Below the pieces are notes generated by a model. It saw nothing but the letters and a program-made list of their open reading frames with translations, had not been told where the DNA came from and searched no databases. Shown one piece after another: positions 24,722 through 33,369 of a stretch of 54,022 bases of DNA (position 1 is the stretch's first letter; each line of letters begins with the position of its first letter). The translations under genes were made by a program, and so were the position numbers. Location: the NCBI GenBank assembly GCA_938084585.1, contig CALKFF010000012.1, forward strand, positions 1-54,022, given 5' to 3'. The DNA is from an uncultured Flavobacteriales bacterium (GTDB taxonomy: Bacteria; Bacteroidota; Bacteroidia; Flavobacteriales_D; Sanyastnellaceae).

Positions 24722-27300
24722 TGCGCGTTCTCGTCTCCTGTTGCTTGCTCCTCGCGGGCGTGTTGTGCCCTTATGGGGCCAGCGCGCAATGGAGCCTCGT
24801 GCAAGGCGCGGTCCAGGAGCCTGGGGGGTGCATCCGCCTGACCAACACCTCACAAAACCAACGGGGCGGCGCATGGCACGATTGTCAGCTCAACCTGGAA
24901 GCTGACTTCGATCTCGAATTCACGGTGAACTTCGGGACCACCGACGCGGACGGCGCGGACGGCATTGTCTTTGTTCTTCAGCCCTTCGGTGTGGGCAACA
25001 ACGTCATCGGATCCACAGGGGGGTCCATCGGGTACGAGAATGGCCCATTCAACCCTTCGCTGGCGGTGGAGATGGACACGTGGCAAAACGCCGACGTGGG
25101 CGACCCGTGGTTCGACCACATCGCGCTGACCAGCGACGGGTCCATTTTTCACAACGTGGAAGGCCCGGTGCAGGCGCACAACACGTTGTCCAACATTGAA
25201 AACGGACAAGACTTTCCATTCCGTGTCGTGTGGGATGCCGACATGCAAACCCTGGAAGTGTATTTCGACGGCGACCTCAGGCTCACCTACACAGGCAACC
25301 TTACCGCCACATTTTTTGGCGGCAACCCGCTCGTGCATTGGGGGTTTGTGGCATCCACGGGGGGTGCCGTGGGCAACCAACAGCGCTTTTGCCTGGTGGA
25401 AGCCGACTACACCACCCACCCCGAGTCCGTCACGGCTGGACCTGAAGGGCCCTGGGAAGTGTGCCTCGGAGACGAGTTGGTGTTGACGGCAGAGCCGGTC
25501 CCCCCCGCCACCTCGGCCGTGTGGGCGGACAATGGAGAGCCTCAGTTGGCCATCACCCAAGCGGGCACGTACGAGCTGTTTGGCACCGACGACCAAGGCT
25601 GCCCCGCCTCGGGTGCGGTCGACGTCACCGATGCGCCAGGGCCTGAGCTTGAACTGTTGGTGGACCCCAACCTTGTGGTGTGCGGCGGCACCGAAGCCGA
25701 GCTCGCCGCCTCTGCGGCCCCAGAAGCCACCGTGACCTGGGACGGCGTGGAAGGCCTGACAGCTGTGACGACCGAGCCAGGCATCCATGAAGTGGTCGCC
25801 TCCATTGCGGGGTGTCAAACCGCCTTGCAGGTCGACGTGTTGTTCCAGGCCATCCCTGAGGTCAGCTTCGCGCTCCAAGGTGAGCCGGTGGTCGGCCCCC
25901 TCGAAGTGTGCGCGGGCGAGCCCCTCACGCTGCAAGCGCTGGCCACAGAGGGTGGGAGTCCGGCGTGGGTAGTGGGGAATTCTCCGTTCCTGAATGTGAC
26001 AAGCTCTGGCGACTACATCGCCTCGGCCTCCATCAACGGGTGCGAGTCTGAACCTCAATCCATCGCCGTAACCGTCCTGCCCTTGCCCCAAGGACAGCTG
26101 GAAGCCACCCCGCCGTCGCTGTGTTGGGAAGGCGTCGGAAACGTGGCGCTTGACCTGGAGGAAGATGCCTTCTTGGACAATTGGAATTTGCCGGCGGGAA
26201 CATTCAGCCTCAACCAAGCAGGCCCAGGCACGTACACCGCCAACCTTGTCGGGGAGAACGGATGCGAAAACGCGCTGAACCTCAACTACCCCATGCTTCC
26301 CCCCATCGCCACGGGGTTGCTTGATCCAGAACCCTTGTGCGAAAACAGCGCGACGGTGCTCAACATCACCCAACCCATGGACCACATTTCATGGAACGTG
26401 GGGGGGACCGGCAACGAACTGTACGTGGTCAGCTCCATGGGGGGCGGACCGTTTGTGGCCACCGTGACGTTGGGGGCCTGCACAGAAACGGACACCGCGC
26501 ACGTGACTTGGTGGCCCACGCCCTTTGTGGGAACCCACCCCGACAGCGTGGTTCGTTGTGAGCTGGAAGGTCCACACGAGTTCATTTGGCCGACCCAAAC
26601 GTCCCCCGCAATCGGATCTTGGGTTTGGTCCGTCAACGGCGAGCCCGCCACCGCGGGGTACGACGCCTTCTCCGAGGGCGACTACGAGGTGGAGGTTCGT
26701 GACAACGCCACAGGGTGCAACGCCACACACAACATGAACCTGGAGGTTTGGCCCAGCCTGACGGCGGCGGCCACGCCCGACGACAACTTGATCTGCATGG
26801 GCGACTCCACCCTGGCGCGCGTGGAAGTCTTCTCTGTCGGCGGCAGCGAGGTGGACGAAATCCCGTTTGACGTGGTGTGGAACACCGAGGGGCTCTCCGG
26901 CATGACAACGCCCGTCGCGGGAGGAGAACATTACGTGACCGTCACCAACGCCTGTGGCTCGCATGTGGCCCTGGCCGAGGTGGAAGAAGAGTACTGCGGT
27001 TGTCACATCTGGGTGCCCACCGCATTCACGCCGGACCGCGACGGGGTAAACGAAGGGTTCAGGATTGTGAGCACCTGCGATTGGGCAGAATTCTCATTCA
27101 AGATCTTCAACCGCTGGGGGCAACAGGTGTGGTCCACCGACGACCCGGACACCCCGTGGGACGGAGGCGCCTACGACCTGGGTGGCGGAGACCACTTCTT
27201 GCCAGATGGCTGGTACACCTACGTGTTGGAGTGGGGGGCCATTCAGAACGGGATTTGGACCCGCGACGTGAAGCACGGCCGCGTGCTTCTGGCCCGTTAA
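24721..27300 (+). CDS. Large surface protein: L-type lectin-like domain, Ig/PKD-like repeats, type B T9SS (CHU_C) domain
   Basis: 859 residues. Signal peptide MRVLVSCCLLLAGVLCPYG followed by ASA, cut before QWS. Residues about 23-230 look like a concanavalin-type legume lectin: LEADFDLEFTVNFGTTDADG, ADGIVFVLQPFG and PSLAVEMDTWQN are the classic strands with acidic metal-site residues. Residues 235-765 are several beta-sandwich repeats of about 80-90 residues, each with a conserved Cys (VCLGDEL, VCGGTEAEL, VCAGEPLTL, LCENSATVL). The end, WVPTAFTPDRDGVNEGFRIV to IFNRWGQQVWST and DGWYTYVLEW, is the gliding-associated CHU_C domain, a type B T9SS signal. Likely a cell-surface carbohydrate-binding protein. 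Overlaps the histidine kinase 3' end by four bases. Confidence 0.85.
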   Translation: MRVLVSCCLLLAGVLCPYGASAQWSLVQGAVQEPGGCIRLTNTSQNQRGGAWHDCQLNLEADFDLEFTVNFGTTDADGADGIVFVLQPFGVGNNVIGSTGGSIGYENGPFNPSLAVEMDTWQNADVGDPWFDHIALTSDGSIFHNVEGPVQAHNTLSNIENGQDFPFRVVWDADMQTLEVYFDGDLRLTYTGNLTATFFGGNPLVHWGFVASTGGAVGNQQRFCLVEADYTTHPESVTAGPEGPWEVCLGDELVLTAEPVPPATSAVWADNGEPQLAITQAGTYELFGTDDQGCPASGAVDVTDAPGPELELLVDPNLVVCGGTEAELAASAAPEATVTWDGVEGLTAVTTEPGIHEVVASIAGCQTALQVDVLFQAIPEVSFALQGEPVVGPLEVCAGEPLTLQALATEGGSPAWVVGNSPFLNVTSSGDYIASASINGCESEPQSIAVTVLPLPQGQLEATPPSLCWEGVGNVALDLEEDAFLDNWNLPAGTFSLNQAGPGTYTANLVGENGCENALNLNYPMLPPIATGLLDPEPLCENSATVLNITQPMDHISWNVGGTGNELYVVSSMGGGPFVATVTLGACTETDTAHVTWWPTPFVGTHPDSVVRCELEGPHEFIWPTQTSPAIGSWVWSVNGEPATAGYDAFSEGDYEVEVRDNATGCNATHNMNLEVWPSLTAAATPDDNLICMGDSTLARVEVFSVGGSEVDEIPFDVVWNTEGLSGMTTPVAGGEHYVTVTNACGSHVALAEVEEEYCGCHIWVPTAFTPDRDGVNEGFRIVSTCDWAEFSFKIFNRWGQQVWSTDDPDTPWDGGAYDLGGGDHFLPDGWYTYVLEWGAIQNGIWTRDVKHGRVLLAR

Positions 27301-28793
27301 GCCTGGGCTCGGAACACGAGTTTGAAGCGTGTGCCTTGGCCGGGCTCCGTCCAATCGACGAACACCTGTCCGCCGTGGGTGTCCTCCACAATGCGTTTGG
27401 AAAGCGACAACCCGAGGCCCCAGCCCCTGGATTTGGTGGTGAACCCGGGCTCGAAGACTCGACGGGCCACCGATTTGGTCATGCCTTTGCCGTTGTCTTC
27501 CACCTCGACGTGGACCTCGTCCCCTTCCCACGCTGCGCGAACCGAAAGGGTCCCCTCCCCTTCCATGGCGTCCACCGCGTTGCGCAACAGGTTCTCCAGC
27601 ACCCAGCTGAACAGGGGGCGACTCAGCGGGAGTTCACCTTGGGGCTCCCCCGACTCGAGAGACAGCTTCACGTTTTTGCTGATGCGCGGCCGCATGTAAT
27701 TGACCGTTTCCTCCACGACTTGCAAGGGGTCTGTGGGCGTCAAGTCGGCCTCGGAGCCAATCTTGGAGAACCGCTCGGCCACCACCTGAAGGCGGGCGAT
27801 GTCCTTGTCCATCTCCGACAACGCCTCCGGGTCCACGCCTCGGGCGAAAAGCAAGCTGGACCACGCCATGAGCGAGCTGAGCGGGGTGCCCAGCTGGTGC
27901 GCTGTTTCCTTCGCCATGCCGACCCACACCCGGTTTTGTTCTGCCCTTCTGGACGCGCTGAACACCAAATACGCCACCAACAGAAATGCCGCGATCAGCA
28001 ACAGTTGCACCGCCGGGAAGAACTTCAGTTGGGTCAACACCAGGCTTTCTTCGTAGAAGACCAAATTCCAGCCCTCTCCAGGCAAGTACACCGGGATGGG
28101 TGCGTTGTCACTCGCCATGGCCCCCAGCTGTTCCTGGAGCACCTCAGGGTCGCTCAAGGCGGAGACGTCGATGCCCTGGGATTTGACAATGCGCGTGGCG
28201 GTGGAGTCAAGCAACATCACCGGCACCGACGCGCTGTTGATGACCGTTTCTGAGATGAAGGATTCGATCAACTCGGACATGGCTTCGCGCAACTCGCGCA
28301 ACCGGACACTTTCGGAGTAGTAGATGGTTTGGCCCACCTCTTCGAAGCGGATGGGTGGGTTGGTGCCCATCTGGTGGACCCGCACGCTGTCGAAATAAGC
28401 CTCGCGGTCGGACCCCAATGGTGGAGGCGGCACGTTCACGTGGTACAACACCTCCCCGTTGTCGTTCAAAATCAACACAGGCACAGTCTTGTTCCCCACC
28501 AAAAAGTCGGTGCTGAAGGTCAGGTCCATGCCCACAGGGGATTCTTGGATCAAGCGGTACGCCGCCGCGAGGTGGTCGGCCTTCTTCTTCTCCTCCGCCC
28601 CGAGTTCTTCGAACAGCGACTGGGTGTAGGTGACCAGTTCAGCCCGCTGTTTCACCGCCTCGACCCACAACTGAACCTTGCGCTGTTCTTCGTCGCGGAT
28701 GATGGACGCCAGGTGCTGTGTGTACCCCAACGTCACCACCACAATGGCCGCCGCGGCCAAGAAAAGCAGTCGTTTCGAAAAGGTGTCGTGCAT
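27297..28793 (-). CDS. Membrane sensor histidine kinase
   Basis: 498 residues from the ATG at 28793. Helix 1 about residues 8-26; a roughly 230-residue extracytoplasmic sensor region of no recognised family, with a long charged coil (RDEEQRKVQLWVEAVKQRAE); helix 2 about 258-280 (VQLLLIAAFLLVAYLVF); no HAMP domain. The kinase core has the H-box GMAKETAHQLGTPLSSLMAW (phosphorylated His about 301), N-box ENLLRNAVDAM, G1 DNGKGM and G2 GWGLGLSLSKRI. No response regulator is adjacent. It is translated from TGATG at the end of the PorP/SprF gene, so it belongs to that T9SS cassette. A start six codons upstream would overlap the previous gene more and is not preferred. Confidence 0.88.
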   Translation of the reverse strand: MHDTFSKRLLFLAAAAIVVVTLGYTQHLASIIRDEEQRKVQLWVEAVKQRAELVTYTQSLFEELGAEEKKKADHLAAAYRLIQESPVGMDLTFSTDFLVGNKTVPVLILNDNGEVLYHVNVPPPPLGSDREAYFDSVRVHQMGTNPPIRFEEVGQTIYYSESVRLRELREAMSELIESFISETVINSASVPVMLLDSTATRIVKSQGIDVSALSDPEVLQEQLGAMASDNAPIPVYLPGEGWNLVFYEESLVLTQLKFFPAVQLLLIAAFLLVAYLVFSASRRAEQNRVWVGMAKETAHQLGTPLSSLMAWSSLLFARGVDPEALSEMDKDIARLQVVAERFSKIGSEADLTPTDPLQVVEETVNYMRPRISKNVKLSLESGEPQGELPLSRPLFSWVLENLLRNAVDAMEGEGTLSVRAAWEGDEVHVEVEDNGKGMTKSVARRVFEPGFTTKSRGWGLGLSLSKRIVEDTHGGQVFVDWTEPGQGTRFKLVFRAQA

Positions 28794-29755
28794 CAGTCGT
28801 AAGCGGGGCATCGGCCGTCTGGACCGACGTAGGGGTCGTGTTTGTCGCAGGCGGTCAGGGAGATGACCAATTCATGGGCAGAGCGCCCACCCACGCTGAG
28901 GTCGTTCACCCCGAAGTCGTAAGAATAGCCGACCGTCATGGACTCAAACAACTTCATGCTCAACACCCCCACCAGCGCGCTGCCTGTGCGGTAGCCCAGC
29001 CCCACACTCACCAACTCGTCCACAGAGAACGCGCCCTGCAGGTCCACGCTTGGCGGGAGGCCACGGGTCAAACGCATTTGGGCCGCAGGGCGGAACCCAA
29101 ATCTCCGGTCCAACTTGATGTATTGGCCGCCCATCAACACAAACGTGGTGCCCGTGTTGGTGGTCATGGTCACTTCGTTCAGCGTGGTGGGTACGGCGTT
29201 GAGCATGCTTAGCGACACGAAGGTTTGGCTGTTCTCGTACCACAGGCCAAAGTCCAACGTGGGGAACACCGTCTGCGACGTCGACGCCCCAAACAGGGCG
29301 GGATCTTCGGTCGCAGAAAATTCCGGAAACACCAGGCTTCCAATGTCCAACCGGTATTGCGTCATGCCGGCCGCCAGCCCCGCGCTCAACCGCGCGCCGT
29401 TGGTGAGCCTCACCTTCGTGGAGTAGGCCAAACTGAGTCGGGTGTTGCTCCACGGCCCCACCTGGTCGGTGACCACGAAGCCGCCCATGCCGTGGGCGAA
29501 CGTGACGCCGCCGCCAAGCCGTCCGCTCAGAGACGCGAAGCTGGACCGAGGCGCGCCGTCGAAGCCTGCCCATTGGTTGCGTCCCCCCATCCGAAGGTCC
29601 AAGCACGCGCTGTTGCCGGCCGCCGCGGGGTTGTCCAACAAGCTCGTCATCAGGAATTGCGTGCGAACCCCGTTGAATTGCGCGGATGCGGTGGCAGCCC
29701 ACCCCAGCGAGAGGGCGCATGCCAACACCATGTGGAGGTACATCGACTTCTTCAT
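28793..29755 (-). CDS. Type IX secretion PorP/SprF family outer-membrane protein
   Basis: 320 residues from the ATG at 29755. Signal peptide MKKSMYLHMVLACALSLGWA, then ATASAQF. The mature N-terminus QFLMTSLLDNPAAAGNSACLDL matches the PorP/SprF hallmark (Q-Y-M-N-P-A-Y-A-G type) and the rest is a 14-strand-like barrel (LSLAYSTKVRLTNGARLSAGL, GFRPAAQMRLTRG, SVGLGYRTGSALVGVL, MTVGYSYDFGV). Members are partners of type B T9SS cargo such as SprB. The start ATG overlaps the stop of the upstream CHU_C cargo gene (ATGA), which matches this pairing. The tail carries two extra cysteines (TACDKHDPYVGPDGRCPAYD). Confidence 0.9.
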   Translation of the reverse strand: MKKSMYLHMVLACALSLGWAATASAQFNGVRTQFLMTSLLDNPAAAGNSACLDLRMGGRNQWAGFDGAPRSSFASLSGRLGGGVTFAHGMGGFVVTDQVGPWSNTRLSLAYSTKVRLTNGARLSAGLAAGMTQYRLDIGSLVFPEFSATEDPALFGASTSQTVFPTLDFGLWYENSQTFVSLSMLNAVPTTLNEVTMTTNTGTTFVLMGGQYIKLDRRFGFRPAAQMRLTRGLPPSVDLQGAFSVDELVSVGLGYRTGSALVGVLSMKLFESMTVGYSYDFGVNDLSVGGRSAHELVISLTACDKHDPYVGPDGRCPAYD

Positions 29756-30732
29756 CGGATCACAGCGACATGCCCCGTGATGGGGGCGAGGTTGGCGTTG
29801 GGTTCGTTCAGGTTGATGACGTAGTAGTACGTCCCTGCGGGCACGGCGCGGCCGCGGAACGTCCCGTCCCAAGGGTTGGGGTACGAGACCGACCGGAAGA
29901 CCGATTGTCCCCAACGGTCGAAAATCTCGATGGTCGAGAACTCAAACTGCGACAGGCCGTAGATGTCGAAGGTGTCGTTGAAAGCGTCGTTGTTGGGGGA
30001 GAACGCGTTGGGCACCTCAATGGGCGACCCCACCGCCACGAGCACCGCATCCGTGTACGAACACCCTTCCACAAACCCCGTCACCTCGAAGGTGGTTGTT
30101 TCATAAGGGCTCAGGGTGGCGAGCTGGTTGTCCACCATTTGGGCCAACTCCTCGGGCGTCCACACGAAGCCCAAAGTCGGGTCAGACCCCTTGACCTCCA
30201 CGTTCACCGTTTCCCCATAGTCGATGGCGGCTGCACAGCAGGCGTCGATGCTCACGCTCCGACCTTCCAGCCTGACATCAAGCGCGCAGCCTGGCGTGTT
30301 CGAGCCCACCAACAAGATGTAGTCTGTGTTGATGTACAACGGGGCGGTGTACAAGACGGTGTCCTGGTTCGTCGTCATCAAGTCCGACACCGACACATAG
30401 GCCCCGGCGTCGCAGGGGTTGAACGGGTCGGGCTGAAACACCCTGGCCTGGAAAAACGGGGCGCATTGTGAGTTGGACAGATGAACCTCCAGCCCTTGGC
30501 CTGCCGGATCGAGGTAGGTCGTGTGGAATCGAATAACCTGCACCGACGTGGCCGCAAAGGACCCGTTCAGCGCGGCGACGTTGTCCAAATCCATGGCGCT
30601 CGACAGCGTGACCGTGGAATCCACTTGACCGCACAAGTCGATGAGGTTGTTGCAAGCGGTTTGGGCCTGCATGGACAGCGAGGCGCACCATAGCACCAGC
30701 GCTGCAATCCTGACTGTGTTCATGGACGACAT
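29752..30732 (-). CDS. Type B T9SS cargo protein (gliding-associated CHU_C domain)
   Basis: 326 residues. Signal peptide within MSSMNTVRIAALVLWCASLS followed by MQAQ; the second Met three codons in is also possible. Residues about 27-165 are a beta-rich domain with paired cysteines (TACNNLIDLCGQVDST, NSQCAPFF, GCALDVRLEG); 170-235 is a small beta-sandwich (VWTPEELAQMVDN, TTFEVTGFVEGCSYTDAVLV). The C-terminal 90 residues, VPNAFSPNNDAFNDTFDIYG, IEIFDRWGQSVFRS, NPWDGTFRG and AGTYYYVINL, are the CHU_C domain. At 326 residues it is small for a SprB-type adhesin. First in the cassette with PorP/SprF and the kinase. Confidence 0.88.
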   Translation of the reverse strand: MSSMNTVRIAALVLWCASLSMQAQTACNNLIDLCGQVDSTVTLSSAMDLDNVAALNGSFAATSVQVIRFHTTYLDPAGQGLEVHLSNSQCAPFFQARVFQPDPFNPCDAGAYVSVSDLMTTNQDTVLYTAPLYINTDYILLVGSNTPGCALDVRLEGRSVSIDACCAAAIDYGETVNVEVKGSDPTLGFVWTPEELAQMVDNQLATLSPYETTTFEVTGFVEGCSYTDAVLVAVGSPIEVPNAFSPNNDAFNDTFDIYGLSQFEFSTIEIFDRWGQSVFRSVSYPNPWDGTFRGRAVPAGTYYYVINLNEPNANLAPITGHVAVIR

Positions 30733-30736
30733 GGTG

Positions 30737-30744
30737 TGAAATTA
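30737..30744 (-). promoter_or_regulatory. -7-like box TAATTTCA of the cargo/SprF/kinase cassette
   Basis: Minus strand, four bases before the ATG at 30732; two mismatches to TAnnTTTG. Confidence 0.4.
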
Positions 30745-30795
30745 CCCAGGGCTTGAACGCGTGGCACGCCTGGTGTCGTATGTCTTCAACAACGC

Positions 30796-30813
30796 CTCGG
30801 GGACATCCCCGAG
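30796..30813 (-). terminator. GC-rich hairpin after the biotinyl-protein gene
   Basis: CTCGGGG, tetraloop, CCCCGAG: a seven-pair perfect stem starting six bases after the stop codon at 30820. No U-tract follows, as with the hairpins at 174-197 and 11071-11095. Confidence 0.45.
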
Positions 30814-30819
30814 CTCCGA

Positions 30820-31314
30820 TCACGACTCGAACCCGACGAGCAAGCTCCCCTTCTCCACGGCGTCGCCCTCGTTCACGGGCACCTCCGACACCGTGCCTGC
30901 CGCAGTCGCCTTGATGACGTTTTCCATCTTCATCGCTTCGAGCACCAACAAAGGCTGGCCCTCCTCCACGCTGTGACCTGGCTCTACAAGCACCTGCAAC
31001 ACCTTGCCAGGCATGGGCGCATTCACGTCGCCGCTGGCTGCCGCTGCCGCCACCGACATGCCCATTTTTTCCAGGAGCTGGCTGCGCTCGTCCATGACCC
31101 GGACGTCCTTGCGAACCCCGTTGATGCGAACTGTTGCGTTCCCCTCCGCGTCAGGGCCCTTCTCCACTTCCACCTTGAACCGCCGGCCGTGCAACACCAC
31201 CGACCAAGAGCGGTTGGACAACGACGTCCACCGGGCGTGTTCCGGACTCAAAATGTCTTGGAGGGCGGTGTCGTTGGTCACCTGTGCGCCTTCCCACTGG
31301 ATTTCTTGGGCCAT
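30820..31314 (-). CDS. Biotin/lipoyl attachment domain protein (carboxylase carrier subunit)
   Basis: 164 residues from the ATG at 31314. The C-terminal 70 residues are a biotinyl domain: NAPMPGKVLQVLVEPGHSVE, then LLVLEAMKMENVIKATAAGT, with the biotinylated lysine in EAMKMEN (about residue 129). The N-terminal half (WTSLSNRSWSVVLHGRRFKV) is a linker-like beta domain seen in acyl-CoA or pyruvate carboxylase carrier subunits. It would carry CO2 between a biotin carboxylase and a carboxyltransferase, but neither is nearby. Start chosen because a TACCTTCG box lies four bases upstream and MAQEIQWEG opens the conserved part. Confidence 0.85.
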   Translation of the reverse strand: MAQEIQWEGAQVTNDTALQDILSPEHARWTSLSNRSWSVVLHGRRFKVEVEKGPDAEGNATVRINGVRKDVRVMDERSQLLEKMGMSVAAAAASGDVNAPMPGKVLQVLVEPGHSVEEGQPLLVLEAMKMENVIKATAAGTVSEVPVNEGDAVEKGSLLVGFES

Positions 31315-31318
31315 GACA

Positions 31319-31326
31319 CGAAGGTA
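31319..31326 (-). promoter_or_regulatory. -7 box TACCTTCG of the biotinyl-protein gene
   Basis: Minus strand, four bases before the ATG at 31314; one mismatch to TAnnTTTG. Confidence 0.5.
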
Positions 31327-31339
31327 GGGCCCGGGCGAC

Positions 31340-31347
31340 GACCTTTG
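31340..31347 (+). promoter_or_regulatory. -7-like box GACCTTTG of hemW
   Basis: Four bases before the hemW ATG. The same GACCTTTG occurs five bases before mnmG. Confidence 0.4.
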
Positions 31348-31351
31348 GCCC

Positions 31352-32509
31352 ATGGCCGGGCTCTACCTCCACGTTCCTTTCTGCCGACAGGCTTGCCATT
31401 ACTGCGACTTCCACTTCTCCACGCAGACCAAACACATGGCCGACCTCGTCGACGCCATGGTCCGAGAATCCCACCTCAGGCTCTCCTCGGACCCGCGCTG
31501 GAAGGACCAAACCTTCACCACCCTCTACCTCGGCGGCGGCACCCCGTCCATCCTGCCCCCCGACTTGCTCGAAGCCTTGGTGTCTGGGGTGCTGACGGCA
31601 GTGGGTCAAGACGCGTCAGATTTCCGCGAAGTCACCCTGGAGGCCAACCCAGAGGACATGACCAAAGCCCAAATCCAAACTTGGTTGGGGCTTGGCGTCA
31701 CACGGCTCAGTTTGGGGGTCCAATCGTTCCACGACGAGACCCTGGCTTGGATGAACCGCGCCCACACAGGTGTTCAGGCCGAGCGCGCAATTCGTTTGGC
31801 CCATGATTTGGGGGTGAAGGCCATGACCCTCGACCTCATCTACGGCGTGCCCACGTCCAGGGATTGGAACGACGACATCGCCCGTGCCACGGCCCTTCCC
31901 ACCCAACACCTAAGCGCCTATGCCTTGACCGTCGAGCCGGGCACCGTGCTTGGCACACGCGTGGAGCGGGGCGCCGAACAGCCCGCGCCGGACGCCCGGA
32001 CCGCAGAGGAATACCACAGGCTGTGCGACGCCATGGCCGCTCAAGGTTGGTCCCATTACGAAACAAGCAACTGGGCCGCGCCCAAACCCAGTCAAGGGCA
32101 CCACGCGTCGCAACACAACAGCGCGTATTGGTCAGGTGCGCCCTACCTCGCCCTGGGTCCCGGTGCACACGGTTTCCTGGACTCCACGCGGTACGCCAAC
32201 GTGTCCAACAATCCCAGGTACATCCAAGCCATTCGGCAAGGCACCTTGCTGGACCAGCGGGAAGCGCTCACGGCCCGGGACCGGTACAACGAGCTTGTGA
32301 TGACGGGTTTGCGCACAGCCGTCGGCATTTCCCCTGAAGAACTGCGCCGCGCCACAGGTGTCAGGCCAAAGGATGTGGACGGAGAAGCGTGGACCCGAGC
32401 CCTGAATCGCGGCCGACTCGTGGAACACCAGCCTGGGTGGTTCCGCATTCCGGAACGAGACTGGATCACGGGCGATCAGGTGGCGTCGTCGCTGTTCGCC
32501 GTGGACTGA
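31352..32509 (+). CDS. hemW: HemW, radical SAM heme chaperone
   Basis: 385 residues. Formerly annotated as oxygen-independent coproporphyrinogen oxidase. The radical SAM cluster is HVPFCRQACHYCDFHFST (CxxxCxxC about residues 10-17); the position of the fourth HemN cysteine is Phe, the mark of HemW rather than HemN. TTLYLGGGTPSILPPDLLEA binds SAM; EVTLEANPEDM, LGVTRLSLGVQSFHDE and TLDLIYGVP follow in family order. Shares 34 bases at its 3' end with the EamA gene. Divergent from the biotinyl-protein gene with 37 bases between starts. Confidence 0.92.
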   Translation: MAGLYLHVPFCRQACHYCDFHFSTQTKHMADLVDAMVRESHLRLSSDPRWKDQTFTTLYLGGGTPSILPPDLLEALVSGVLTAVGQDASDFREVTLEANPEDMTKAQIQTWLGLGVTRLSLGVQSFHDETLAWMNRAHTGVQAERAIRLAHDLGVKAMTLDLIYGVPTSRDWNDDIARATALPTQHLSAYALTVEPGTVLGTRVERGAEQPAPDARTAEEYHRLCDAMAAQGWSHYETSNWAAPKPSQGHHASQHNSAYWSGAPYLALGPGAHGFLDSTRYANVSNNPRYIQAIRQGTLLDQREALTARDRYNELVMTGLRTAVGISPEELRRATGVRPKDVDGEAWTRALNRGRLVEHQPGWFRIPERDWITGDQVASSLFAVD

Positions 32510-33369
32510 GTCCGGGCGCGGCGCCACGAGTCCCAGAACACCGCACCCAACACCACGGCCGCCCCGAGGTAGAATCCCGGGCTGAACCGTTCGCCAAAAA
32601 TCCACCACGCCAAGACGATGGCGTACAGCGGCTCAAGGTTGATGGCCATGGCCGATTCAAAGGGCGTCAAGTTTTTCAGCACCTGGATGGACACCACAAA
32701 GGCAAACGACGTCGCCACCACAGCCAACACCGCCACCCACAACCAATCCATGGCCGACAGCGCGAACAACTCAGGCCCGGCCTGCCCTTTGGAGGCAAGC
32801 CACACCAACATGGCCGCACTCGCGGAAAGCAACTCCACCGCACTCAAGTTCACCGGCTCCAGCCGTTTCACAAGCACGCCGTTGAATGTGCTGAACAACG
32901 CCGCCAACGCCGCACTTGACAACCCCAACAACATCCCATCCACCTGGTCTCGCTCGGCCTGGAACACCGTGGCAATGCCCACGAACACCGCGGACGCCAC
33001 CAACAATTCACGCCACGCCAACTTCCTGCGGAACACCACCGGCTCAATGAACCCAATGAACAACGGTGCGGTGGCCAACATGGTCAGCGCCAACCCCACG
33101 CTGCTCGCTTTGATGGCTGCGAAAAACGTCACCCAATGCGCAGCCACAATGCACCCCACGGCCGCCGCTTGGACCAAATCCATGGGCGACCAGCGGCGCC
33201 ATTCACGGCGCCACGCGAGGTACAACGCCGTAGACACCCCACCCAAAGACACCCGCCAAAACACGAGAGGCTCGGCGTCCAACGTGATCAATTTGCCCAG
33301 GATTCCTGTGAACCCGAAGATGACCACCACGCCGTGGAGGAGCCACAAGCTCCTCGTCCGTGCCGTCAT
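32476..33369 (-). CDS. EamA/DMT family transporter
   Basis: 297 residues, ten hydrophobic helices in two homologous halves, as expected for the drug/metabolite transporter superfamily (first EamA half about 8-135, second about 145-285). LGGVSTALYLAWRR, AAHWVTFFAAIKASSVGLAL and LTPFESAMAINLEPLYAIVL are family-typical, the last being the strongly conserved E-P motif of helix 9. Inner membrane; substrate unknown. The ATG overlaps the stop of the preceding T9SS gene (ATGA), and the C-terminal tail is short, polar and overlaps hemW. Confidence 0.9.
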   Translation of the reverse strand: MTARTRSLWLLHGVVVIFGFTGILGKLITLDAEPLVFWRVSLGGVSTALYLAWRREWRRWSPMDLVQAAAVGCIVAAHWVTFFAAIKASSVGLALTMLATAPLFIGFIEPVVFRRKLAWRELLVASAVFVGIATVFQAERDQVDGMLLGLSSAALAALFSTFNGVLVKRLEPVNLSAVELLSASAAMLVWLASKGQAGPELFALSAMDWLWVAVLAVVATSFAFVVSIQVLKNLTPFESAMAINLEPLYAIVLAWWIFGERFSPGFYLGAAVVLGAVFWDSWRRARTQSTANSDDAT

